A stretch of 46,332 nt of DNA from Acidobacteria bacterium RIFCSPLOWO2_12_FULL_66_21. Its GTDB lineage: Bacteria > Acidobacteriota > Vicinamibacteria > Vicinamibacterales > 2-12-FULL-66-21. Each line of letters starts with the position of its first letter. Within the stretch, counting starts at the first letter, position 1. Where the stretch lies: positions 1 through 46,332 of the forward strand of contig MELC01000018.1 in the NCBI GenBank assembly GCA_001767455.1, read 5' to 3'. The notes under the pieces are model-generated. The model worked only from the letters and a program-made list of their open reading frames with translations. It did not search any database and had not been told where the DNA came from. Both the position numbers and the translations under genes were made by a program. Shown piece after piece: positions 18,261 to 26,081 of this stretch.

Positions 18261-18929
18261 ATGGCCGCCCGCACACCTTCCGTCACTCGCCGCGCCAGGC
18301 GGCCTGCCCGGCCGAGGGGACGCCGCGCCGCCGCCAAGGCCGCCACCCGCGAGCGCATCACCGCCGCCGCGCTCCACCTCTTCGCGTCGAAGGGATTCGA
18401 CGCCACGACCACCAGGGCGATCGCCGTCAGGGCCCGCGTCGCCGAAGGCACCGTCTTCAACTACTTCGCCACCAAGGAGGACATCGCCCTCCACTTCTTC
18501 GAGCAGGAGGTGGACTCGGCCATCGCCGCGGTCCGCAGGAACGCGCGCCTCCGGAAGGCGCCGCTCGAGGAAAAGCTCTTCGCGCTCATCCAGAGCCAGA
18601 TCGAGTACCTCACGCCGTACGAGAACTTCATCGGCGCCGCCTTCGTCCAGGCGCTCCGCCCCTCGTCGACGCTCGCGTTCTCGCTGCGCGCCTTCGCGCT
18701 GCGCGCGCGCTATCTCGCGTTCGTCCAGGAGCTGATCCAGGAATCGCTGCCCAGGCACGGCGCCAACGCCATGGCCTGGGCCGCGCCGCAGGCGTTCTGG
18801 ATCTACTACCTCGGCATGCTGCTGTACTGGCTGCACGACCAGTCGCCCGGCAAGCAGAACACGCTCGCGTTCCTCGACCGGTCCCTCGCGCTCGGCGTGC
18901 GCATGCTCCGCAAGGGCACGCTCGGATGA
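18261..18929 (+). CDS. TetR family transcriptional regulator
   Basis: A 222-residue repressor from ATG 18261; GTG 18240 is in frame but falls inside the operator. The DNA-binding domain follows an Arg/Ala-rich N-terminus: RERITAAALHLFASKGFDAT, TRAIAVRARVAEGTVFNYFA, then TKEDIALHFF. The C-terminal ligand domain is helical with aromatic residues (AFWIYYLGMLLYWLHD) that suggest a hydrophobic ligand. Its stop overlaps the ATG of the UbiB-like kinase (ATGA), so it very likely controls that gene together with itself. Confidence 0.9.
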   Translation: MAARTPSVTRRARRPARPRGRRAAAKAATRERITAAALHLFASKGFDATTTRAIAVRARVAEGTVFNYFATKEDIALHFFEQEVDSAIAAVRRNARLRKAPLEEKLFALIQSQIEYLTPYENFIGAAFVQALRPSSTLAFSLRAFALRARYLAFVQELIQESLPRHGANAMAWAAPQAFWIYYLGMLLYWLHDQSPGKQNTLAFLDRSLALGVRMLRKGTLG

Positions 18930-20227
18930 CTCGACGCGACGGACCGGTCCGCCGCGCGCTGCGGATGGCGGCGATGGGCGCCGGCGTGACCGGCAGCTAT
19001 CTCGGCTACATGGCGCAGAGCGCGTTCCTGAGCGGCGACCAGAGAGCCGTGCGTCTCAAGCGCGCGCACACGAGGGCGGCGCGGCGGATGAGCGACGAGC
19101 TGCAGGCGCTGCGAGGCCCCGCGATGAAGCTGGGGCAGGCCCTCAGCCTGCAGCACGGCGTCCTGCCCGACGAGATGCTCGCCGAGCTCGCGACGCTGCA
19201 GATGCGCGCGCCGGGAATGCATCCGGCGCTGGTGCGCGCGCAGTTCACGGGGAGCATGGGACGCGAGCCGGAACAGGTGTTCCGCTCGTTCGAGACCACC
19301 CCGTTCGCCGCCGCCTCGCTCGGCCAGGTGCATCGCGCGACCTTGAAGAACGGAGAACCCGCGGCGGTCAAGATTCAGTATCCCGGGATCCGGGACGCCA
19401 TCAAGAACGACTTCACGTGGTTCCGGGCGATCTCCAAGCCGGCGCAACTCTCCAGGCACCTCCCGCCGGATGTCATGGACGAACTGGAGGCGCAGATCCT
19501 CGCCGAATGCGACTACGAGCGCGAAGCGAAGAACATCGCGTTCTTCAGGAAGGGGCTCGCCCCGCTCCCGTTCGTCGAACTTCCTGTCGCCCACCGCGCG
19601 TATTCGACCGACCGGGTGCTGACGATGTCCATGGTGCGCGGCGCGCATCTCGACGACTTCCTGGCGCGCCGGCCGTCGCAGGCGCTCCGCGACCGTGTCG
19701 GCGAACGCCTGTTCGAGCTGTTCTACTTCCAGATCCTCGAGCTGCATGCGCTGCACGCCGACCCGCACTGGGGCAACTACCTGTTCGGGAGCGACGGAAC
19801 GATCGGGCTGGTCGATTTCGGGTGCGTGAAGTACTTCCAGGCGCCGTTCGTCGCCAACATGCGGAAGGTGTTCCTCTACGCAGGCTCGCGCGAGTCCGCG
19901 CATTTTCGTCAGATACTCGAGGAGCGGTACGCGACATCGGGCACGCGCCTCTCTCGTGCCGCGGTGCGCGCGCTGGCGCGGATATCCGTCGAGTTCTACG
20001 GCCGTGTGTATCCGGCCGATCCTGCCACGGACGGGATTCCGTTCGACTTTGCCGATGACGCCGTCATCAGGGACTACCTGCGCGAATCGACCAGGGTCGG
20101 ACGCGCCAGGGCGACGCTGCCGGAGTATGTGTTCCTCGGCCGCGCCGAGAGCGGGCTGTATCAGACCCTGCATCGCCTGCGGGCGCGCGTGCACACGAGC
20201 GCCATCGTACGGAAGTACCTGCGATAG
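18926..20227 (+). CDS. ABC1/UbiB (AarF)-like atypical kinase
   Basis: A 433-residue protein with the atypical kinase features of UbiB/ABC1/COQ8: the KxGQ motif in AMKLGQALSLQ (68-71), the Ala-rich loop AAASLGQVHRA, ATP Lys in AAVKIQYPGI, catalytic HADPHWGNYLF and metal-binding LVDFGC. It is about 100 residues shorter than E. coli UbiB because the C-terminal membrane helices are absent. One hydrophobic patch near the start (MAAMGAGVTGSYLGYMA) may touch the membrane. UbiB proteins support quinone biosynthesis or lipid handling. Coupling to a TetR with a hydrophobic pocket suggests lipid or quinone-responsive control (inference). Confidence 0.85.
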   Translation: MTRRDGPVRRALRMAAMGAGVTGSYLGYMAQSAFLSGDQRAVRLKRAHTRAARRMSDELQALRGPAMKLGQALSLQHGVLPDEMLAELATLQMRAPGMHPALVRAQFTGSMGREPEQVFRSFETTPFAAASLGQVHRATLKNGEPAAVKIQYPGIRDAIKNDFTWFRAISKPAQLSRHLPPDVMDELEAQILAECDYEREAKNIAFFRKGLAPLPFVELPVAHRAYSTDRVLTMSMVRGAHLDDFLARRPSQALRDRVGERLFELFYFQILELHALHADPHWGNYLFGSDGTIGLVDFGCVKYFQAPFVANMRKVFLYAGSRESAHFRQILEERYATSGTRLSRAAVRALARISVEFYGRVYPADPATDGIPFDFADDAVIRDYLRESTRVGRARATLPEYVFLGRAESGLYQTLHRLRARVHTSAIVRKYLR

Positions 20228-20255
20228 CCGTCGCCGCGCGGTATATCCTTGAACC

Positions 20256-20642
20256 GTGACCAGGCGCCTGCTTCCCCGTTCGGTCGCCGCGGCCATCGAC
20301 CGCAGCAAGATCCTCGGCGTCCGCGCGGGACGCGGGTCCACGCATCGCTTCATCGGCGTCTGGCCAATCGTCCTCGACGGCCGCGTGTTCGCGCGATCGT
20401 GGACGGTGACGCGCGGCGGGTGGTACCGTACGTTCCTGGAGGATCCGCGCGGGACGATCCAGGTCGCCGAGCGGGAGATCCCCGTCCGCGCCGTTCCCGT
20501 CCGATCGGAGCGCCTCCGCGACAGGATGGAGCGCGCCTACGCCGAGAAGTACCCGACGCCAGGCTCGCGGAAGTACGTGCGCGGATTCCGCGCGGCGCGA
20601 CGCCGCGAGGCCACCGTGGAGTTCCTCGCGGGCCGATCCTGA
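20256..20642 (+). CDS. DUF2255 family protein
   Basis: A 128-residue soluble protein with GTG start at 20256. It fits DUF2255: an Ile/Val-rich strand with WPIVLDGRVFARSW, a Trp-Tyr pair in TRGGWYRTFLEDPRG, then RMERAYAEKYPTPGS and a final strand REATVEFLAG. The family has a compact β-rich fold and no known activity. It is a probable monocistronic gene 28 bases after the UbiB-like stop, so read-through is possible. Confidence 0.7.
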   Translation: MTRRLLPRSVAAAIDRSKILGVRAGRGSTHRFIGVWPIVLDGRVFARSWTVTRGGWYRTFLEDPRGTIQVAEREIPVRAVPVRSERLRDRMERAYAEKYPTPGSRKYVRGFRAARRREATVEFLAGRS

Positions 20643-20786
20643 TCCCGAAGCTCGACGCGGAGGCATCATGCGAAGCTCTGCTGAAATCGTGGGTGTGCCG
20701 GGAGTGGAGAGGGCAGCCGGGGTACGATGGCGACGGCCGGCGCCTGAGGCAGGGATATGACGGCGGCGGCCGCACAGGAGGCTGTT

Positions 20787-21194
20787 GTGAACGACGAGAA
20801 CCTCGAGAAGCGGATGTCCGAGCTGAGCGACGTGGAACTGATCCGCCTCCTCACGACCGACAAGGAGGACAGTGCGCCTGGCGTTCTGACTGTCGCGGAA
20901 GCCGAAGCGAACCGTCGGGGCCTGCCGATCGACGAGGCTTTTATTCCCGCGGCCGCTGAAGACGATGGCAGCTCCGCGCAACTGGCGCGATTTGAAGCTG
21001 GAGGCCGGGCCGTCGCATGCGCGCATTGCGGGAACGACCGGTTCGAGACGCGCGAAACCCTCCTGAACACCCGCGGCCTGACTTTCATGAATCTCGATTG
21101 GCTCAACCGCTCCGCGACGGCGCTGGTGTGTGGCAATTGCGGTCTCGTTCAGCTCTTTGCTACTGCACCCGAGGCTCTCGACGAGACGGAGTAG
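20787..21194 (+). CDS. Zinc-ribbon protein of unknown function
   Basis: A 135-residue protein. GTG 20787 is preferred over ATG 20757 because AGGAGG (20776-20781) lies five bases before it. The N-terminal half is acidic and helical (EKRMSELSDVELIRLLTTD). The C-terminal half is a zinc ribbon: CAHCGNDRF, a short strand pair, then LVCGNCGLVQLF. Such ribbons are common in uncharacterised nucleic-acid-associated or structural proteins. Its stop is 7 bases before the BNR protein start. Confidence 0.65.
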   Translation: MNDENLEKRMSELSDVELIRLLTTDKEDSAPGVLTVAEAEANRRGLPIDEAFIPAAAEDDGSSAQLARFEAGGRAVACAHCGNDRFETRETLLNTRGLTFMNLDWLNRSATALVCGNCGLVQLFATAPEALDETE

Positions 21195-21201
21195 CGGGAA
21201 C

Positions 21202-22422
21202 ATGCTGAAACCAGCCGCCCTCGTCGCCGTCACACTGGCCGCGGTGGCCGGATCCGCCGCAACCGTTCCACAGGCACTGCCGGAATGGTCCCTGAAGGTG
21301 GACGAGGTCCCCTCGCCGGCGGGACCCAACAGCGCACTCCCCCAGCTCACAGCATCGGGTCGCGGTCTGGTGCTCAGTTGGGTCGAGGAGAACGGCACGC
21401 AGGCGACGCTGAAGTATTCCGAGCGCACCAGCGGGAGATGGAGTCCCGCGCGCGCGGCGGCGTCCGGGACGAACTGGTTCGTCAACTGGGCCGACGTCCC
21501 CTCTGTGGTTCGGCTGGACAACGGGACGCTCGTCGCGCATTGGTTGCAGAAGAGCGCCAACGCGACGTACGCCTACGACGTGAAGCTGTCCCACTCCACC
21601 GACGAGGGCAAGACGTGGTCCGCGCCGTTCCAGCCGCACAACGACGGCACGAGGACTGAGCACGGGTTCGCGTCGCTGTTCCAGATGCCGGGCGGCGGGC
21701 TCGGTCTCGTCTGGCTCGACGGCCGCGCGATGGCTTCAGCCGGATCGTCTCACGCGTCCGGCGACATGTCGCTGCGGTTCGGGTCGTTCGGAACGGACTG
21801 GAGACAATCGGCGGAACGCGCGATCGACACCCGCGTCTGCGAGTGCTGCCCCACCGCCGTGGCCGTGACCAGCGAGGGGCCCATCGTGGCTTATCGGGAT
21901 CGCAGCCCGAAGGAAGTGCGGGATATCTACATCGCGCGTCTCGAAAACGGCGCATGGACGGCCGGTTCGCCCGTTCACGCCGATGGCTGGCGCCTCAACG
22001 CCTGTCCCGTGAACGGACCATCGCTCAGCGCGCGCCGCCGTGACGTCGCGGTCGCGTGGTTTACCGGCGCCGGCGACAAGCCCCGGGCGTTCGCCGCGTT
22101 CTCCACGGATGCGGGGCGCACCTTTGGGCGGCCCATCAGGCTGGACGATGAGGCGTCGCTTGGGCGAGTCGACGTCGAACTGCTGCCGGACGGGGCGGCC
22201 GCGGCGGCCTACGTCGAGTTCGGCAGCCAGACGGCGCAGTTCCGGATCAGACGCGTGACGCGCGACGGCAACCGTTCCGCGCCTGTCACGATTTCCGGCA
22301 TCGCCGGCAACCGCTCAGGCGGGTACCCGCGGATGGCGAGCACGCCCGGCGAGCTGGTGTTCGCGTGGACCGACCGGCAGGCGGGCTCACAGGTCCACAC
22401 CGCGGTTGCCATCATTCGCTGA
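21202..22422 (+). CDS. Secreted BNR/sialidase-fold protein with CxCC motif
   Basis: A 406-residue exported protein with a signal peptide (MLKPAALVAVTLAAVAGSAA). Two Asp-box blades (SHSTDEGKTW and FSTDAGRTF) and repeated β-strands indicate a sialidase-type beta-propeller. It contains exactly four cysteines, three in RVCECCPTA (213, 215, 216) and one in ACPVNGPS (268). I know both blocks as conserved in a family of uncharacterised secreted proteins. The usual sialidase Arg triad is not evident, so it should not be called a sialidase. The four cysteines could bind a metal (inference). A Tat-linked redox module follows 45 bases downstream. Confidence 0.65.
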   Translation: MLKPAALVAVTLAAVAGSAATVPQALPEWSLKVDEVPSPAGPNSALPQLTASGRGLVLSWVEENGTQATLKYSERTSGRWSPARAAASGTNWFVNWADVPSVVRLDNGTLVAHWLQKSANATYAYDVKLSHSTDEGKTWSAPFQPHNDGTRTEHGFASLFQMPGGGLGLVWLDGRAMASAGSSHASGDMSLRFGSFGTDWRQSAERAIDTRVCECCPTAVAVTSEGPIVAYRDRSPKEVRDIYIARLENGAWTAGSPVHADGWRLNACPVNGPSLSARRRDVAVAWFTGAGDKPRAFAAFSTDAGRTFGRPIRLDDEASLGRVDVELLPDGAAAAAYVEFGSQTAQFRIRRVTRDGNRSAPVTISGIAGNRSGGYPRMASTPGELVFAWTDRQAGSQVHTAVAIIR

Positions 22423-22467
22423 CCGCTTCTCGTCCGGCGTTCGACACCTCTGTTACCATGCGCAGCC

Positions 22468-23037
22468 ATGAAGAGACGAACGCTGCTGCAGTGGCTCGCC
22501 GCGGGCGCCGCCATTCTTCCGTTCGAGCGCGTCCGGCTGCTGGCGCAGCCGAGGGAACTGACGCCTGAGGCGCTGGCCACGCTGCGCGAGATAGCGCCGA
22601 CGCTCCTGCCGTCGTCGCTCGGGACCGCGGGCGCCTCGGCCGTCGTGGACAGGTTCGCCGCCTGGGTGCGCGACTACCGGGAAGGAGCGCCGCTGGCGCA
22701 CGGGTACGGCCACCCGCGGCTCGCACGGACCGGCCCCACACCGGCGTCCCGGTACCTGTCGCAGCTCGCCGACCTCGACGCCGCCGCGCGCGCGAAGGCG
22801 CCGACGTGGGGGGCGCTCGACCTCGAAGCACGGCGTTCGCTGCTCGACGTGTCGCTGACGAAGGCCGGCGTGCGCAACCTGCCATCGCGCCCAATGGGCC
22901 AGCATGTCGTCGCCGATCTGATGGCGTTCTACTTCCGCAGCAGCGCGGCGAACGACCTTTGCTACAACGCGCAAATCAGACGTGAGATCTGCCGGCCGAT
23001 CGCGATCACCACGAAACGGCCGGCGCCGCTCGGGTGA
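22468..23037 (+). CDS. Gluconate 2-dehydrogenase subunit 3-like, Tat signal
   Basis: A 189-residue protein with a twin-arginine signal (MKRRTLLQWLAAGAAILPF) and the helical body typical of the small subunit of membrane-bound GMC dehydrogenases (LREIAPTLLPSSLG, then DVSLTKAGVRNLPSRPMGQH). In that system the small subunit carries the Tat signal and exports the folded FAD-containing large subunit with it. The large-subunit gene follows after a 70-base gap that holds a hairpin. A separate cytochrome c subunit is not present nearby. Confidence 0.75.
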   Translation: MKRRTLLQWLAAGAAILPFERVRLLAQPRELTPEALATLREIAPTLLPSSLGTAGASAVVDRFAAWVRDYREGAPLAHGYGHPRLARTGPTPASRYLSQLADLDAAARAKAPTWGALDLEARRSLLDVSLTKAGVRNLPSRPMGQHVVADLMAFYFRSSAANDLCYNAQIRREICRPIAITTKRPAPLG

Positions 23038-23089
23038 CAGAAGCAAGGAAGCAGGAAGACGAGCCTCCCCTTCTTCCGTGCTTCTGTTT
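23036..23089. repeat. Heptamer-periodic inverted repeat (hairpin)
   Basis: CAGAAGCAAGGAAG at the left pairs with CTTCCGTGCTTCTG at the right with about one mismatch. The left arm reads as 7-mers: GAAGCAA, GGAAGCA, GGAAGAC. It overlaps the small-subunit stop and ends about 19 bases before the GMC start, so it lies inside a probable transcript. It shares the 7-bp period with the elements at 24696-24813 and 34837-34928. Confidence 0.5.
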
Positions 23090-23107
23090 GAGATACGGAG
23101 ATGACCG

Positions 23108-24696
23108 ATGCCCGTGCACGAATGTGACGTCTGCATCATCGGTGGCGGCATCTGCTCCGCCATGCTGGCCCGGAAGGTCTCGGAGCTGAAGCCAGGCCTC
23201 TCGATCGCCGTCGTCGAGGCGGGCCGCTCGATCTTCGACGTCGCCAACCGCGCGCGTTACCGCCAGCGTACGCTCGACTACGGCGAGCATCCGTGGCCTG
23301 ACGACTTCGTCGAGGATCAGCAGGGCACCGGCACGATCTCGATGACGATGGCCGTGGGCGGGCTGGCGCTGCACTGGGGCGGCGCCTGCAACCGGTTTTC
23401 GGAGGAGGATCTCCGGCTCAAATCGTCATACGGGCTCGCGGTGGACTGGCCGCTCGAGTGGCCGGAGCTCGAGCGGTACTACTGCGAGGCGGAACGCCGG
23501 CTGAACGTCAGCGGCGAGCCGAGCCCATACCCCGGCGACCGCCGATCGGAACCCTATCCGCAACCGCCGATCCCGCTGTCCTACAACCTGCAGGTTCTGA
23601 AAGAGTGGGCCGAGCAGAGCGGCCTCAAGTTCAACGGCCTGCCCATGGCCCGCAATCTCACCCCACACGACGGCCGCGGCAGCTGCTGCGTGTTCGACAC
23701 GTGCGGAGATGCGGAGAAGTATGTCCGACCGGCGCGCGATATTCGCCGGACTACACGTTCCGGCAACTGATCGGACCGAAGAAGATCGTGCTGCACGACC
23801 GCACGCTCGTTCGGCGGCTTCTGCTCGACGAGAGCCGCCCCGTTGTCGTCGCCGCGCAGGGCTACCGTCAGGACAGGCCGGAGCAGCCCATCGAATACCG
23901 CGCGAAGCGCTTCGTCGTGGCGTCTGGCTATTGCTGGAGCTCGCACCTGTTGTTGCTCTCGGCGAACCGGCGGTTCCCGAACGGCCTGGCGAACAGCTCG
24001 GGCCTCGTCGGGCGCTACATGAACGGCCATGCGTTCATCAGCGCGAGCGCGACCATCGACGCGCAGACGTATCCCGGGCTGAACATGACCCACAGCCTGA
24101 TTTCGCGCGAGTTCTTTCGCTGTCCCGTGGACAAGCCGTTCGTCCGCCACGACACGCGCGTCTGGGAGAGCTCGTCGGGGCGCGATCCGCGCCTGCGTTC
24201 GGCGGAGGGCCGCCTGCTGCTCGGCAACGAGCTGCTCGAGGACTGGCGCGCGCGCACGACGGGCAGCTCCGTGCGGCTGCGCGCGTACGTGGACGTGCAC
24301 CCGTCAGCCGACAGCGGGCTGACTCTCGACCCGCAGAAGACGAACCGTTACGGCGACCCCATGCCGAAGATCGAGCATCGCCTGGACGCGCCGTCCATCG
24401 CCCGACAGGCGGCGACGCGAGAGCATGTGCTCGCGCTGTTCAACACGATGGCGAAGGCGAGCAACGGGCGGATCGTGAGCACGGGCGCTGGAGACTATCT
24501 GGACCATCCGGGCGGCGGCTGCCGGATGGGGACCGATCCGTCCACGAGCGTCTGCGACAGCTTCGGGCGCACGCACGATCACGAGAACCTGTTCGTTGTC
24601 GGCGCGCCGACGACGCCGACGGCCGGGTGCACGAACGGCACCCTCACATTCGTCGCGCTGACGCTGCGGTCGGCCGGGGAAATCGCCCGCGCGTGA
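23108..24696 (+). pseudogene. GMC oxidoreductase split by an 8-bp duplication
   Basis: The large subunit of an FAD-dependent GMC dehydrogenase, about 526 residues if intact. Frame 1 (23108-23770) has the FAD-binding start CDVCIIGGGICSAMLA, VVEAG, and AVGGLALHWGGACNRF, then reaches GSCCVFDTCGDAEKY. The second frame, which carries ARYSPDYTFRQLI to the C-terminal HPGGGCRMGTDPS and GCTNGTLTFVALTL, ends at 24696. The shift is explained exactly by TGCGGAGA repeated twice at 23702-23717. Removing one copy gives DTCGEVCPTGARYSPDYTF and one continuous protein. Otherwise both halves look well conserved. It may be a recent mutation, a phase-variable site or an assembly error. Confidence 0.8.
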
Positions 24697-24813
24697 AAAG
24701 CAGGCAGCCGGCAGCATGCGGCAGGCAGTGAGTCGAACTGTCCAACTGGCCACGTGCTCAGCGCGACGGCGTGATCCACTGCCCGCTGCCTGCTGCCCGC
24801 TGCCTGCTGTTTT
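24696..24813. repeat. Heptamer-periodic inverted repeat
   Basis: The left arm (24696-24730) is AAAA plus 7-mers GCAGGCA, GCCGGCA, GCATGCG, GCAGGCA. The right arm (24777-24813) is CACTGCCC plus GCTGCCT, GCTGCCC, GCTGCCT, GCTGTTTT. The arms are near-complementary around a loop of about 46 bases. It follows the GMC stop directly and ends in a T-run, so it could act as a terminator. The SDR gene starts 40 bases later. Confidence 0.6.
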
Positions 24814-24853
24814 CGTGCGCTCGCGGCACTCCCTGGCTTAAGCTATCGTCACC

Positions 24854-25582
24854 ATGGCCATCGCAATCGATCTCTCCGGACAGACCGCCTGGGTCACCGG
24901 CGGCGCATCCGGCATCGGCGCCGGGGTCGTCCAGACGCTTGTCGCGGCCGGCGCCCGCGTGGTCTCGCTGGATCGCAGCCACGTGCCGTCGGCCGACGAC
25001 GGCTCGGTGATTCGAGTCCCGCTCGACGTGCGCGACAGCGCCTCGGTCGACGCGACGGCCGCGTCGCTCATCGAGCGCGGCTTCGCGCCCGACATCCTCG
25101 TCAACAACGCGGGCATCGCGCGCGATGCGGTCGTCTGGAAGCTGAGCGACGCGGACTGGTCGGACGTGCTGGATGTGAACCTGGGAGGGACCTTCCGGAT
25201 GACCCGCGCGTGCGCGCCGTCCATGCGACGCCGGCGCAGCGGCACGATCGTGAACATCGCGTCGATCAACGCGATCCGCGGCAAGTTCGGCCAGTCGAAC
25301 TACGCGGCGTCGAAAGGAGCCGTGGTGTCCTTCACCAAGGCGGTCGCGCGCGAACTGGCGCGGGAGGGCGTGCGGGTGAACGCGATCGCGCCGGGGTTCA
25401 TCGAAACGCCCCTGACCGCCGCGCTCCCCGCAGACGTGCTCGCACAAGCCAACCGCGAAGTCCTCCTCGGACGCATCGGCCGCCCCGCCGACATCGGCAA
25501 CGCGGTGCTTTTTCTCGCCTCGCCGCTTGCCTCTCACATCACCGGCCAGGTGCTCGTCGTCGACGGCGGCCAGTTGATCTGA
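24854..25582 (+). CDS. Short-chain dehydrogenase/reductase (FabG-like)
   Basis: A 242-residue classical SDR: nucleotide site TGGASGIGAG (about 15-24), NNAGIARDAV, catalytic Ser in VNIASINAIRG, and the YxxxK pair in NYAASKGAVVSFTKAVAREL, with C-terminal GRPADIGNAVLFLAS. An Asp after the second strand (SLDRSH) points to NAD rather than NADP. It is likely a soluble 3-hydroxyacyl or sugar alcohol dehydrogenase. Neighbouring genes do not fix the substrate. It lies downstream of the inverted repeat and is probably transcribed independently of the GMC module. Confidence 0.9.
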   Translation: MAIAIDLSGQTAWVTGGASGIGAGVVQTLVAAGARVVSLDRSHVPSADDGSVIRVPLDVRDSASVDATAASLIERGFAPDILVNNAGIARDAVVWKLSDADWSDVLDVNLGGTFRMTRACAPSMRRRRSGTIVNIASINAIRGKFGQSNYAASKGAVVSFTKAVARELAREGVRVNAIAPGFIETPLTAALPADVLAQANREVLLGRIGRPADIGNAVLFLASPLASHITGQVLVVDGGQLI

Positions 25583-25623
25583 TCATCAGCAGAGGGACAG
25601 ATACGTCAGCATCGCGAGCGGAT

Positions 25624-26034
25624 CTAGAGCACCGCTTGCGCGTCCCGGTCCGGATGCGCGCGCCATCCGATCGCGACGAGGAGCACCGACAGCAGCGCGA
25701 ACCATGCGAACGCCGCAACGACCGCGATGGAATGCGCCGACCAGGGCGCGGGCACGACGCCGGGGCCAATCGCGCGCTGGCCCCACACCGCGGCAGCCAG
25801 AGCCATCAAGGAAATGCCACCGAGCACGGGGCGCCTGATTCGAATCAGGCGAATCGCCAGGGTCAGCACCCACACGGCGCAGACAACCAGCCCGCTGTAC
25901 TCGACGGCAAATGTCGTGGCGTTGTCGGTCGTGATGTCGTCGAACGCGGCGTAGGCAAAGAGGACCGCCGTCACCGTGAGCGCGGCGTCCCGCAGGAGCC
26001 CCAGCGACCTGCGCCGGGATTCATTCGTGTCCAT
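25624..26034 (-). CDS. Small membrane protein, unknown
   Basis: A 136-residue protein with four predicted transmembrane helices (ALTVTAVLFAYAAF, YSGLVVCAVWVLTLAI, LGGISLMALAAAVWG, VAAFAWFALLSVLLVAIGW). No family is recognised and no conserved polar motif stands out. It is convergent with the SDR gene and sits 47 bases after the end of the NrfD-like gene on the same strand, so it could be a distal operon member. Confidence 0.55.
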   Translation of the reverse strand: MDTNESRRRSLGLLRDAALTVTAVLFAYAAFDDITTDNATTFAVEYSGLVVCAVWVLTLAIRLIRIRRPVLGGISLMALAAAVWGQRAIGPGVVPAPWSAHSIAVVAAFAWFALLSVLLVAIGWRAHPDRDAQAVL

Positions 26035-26081
26035 TCACTGACTCTCCAGGCCCTCGGCCGTAGCATAGCAGCGAGACGCGG

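Noticed and set aside
21202-22422. Genuine sialidase
   Set aside because: Asp boxes are present, but the catalytic Arg triad and Tyr/Glu pair cannot be seen, and the CxCC family is distinct.
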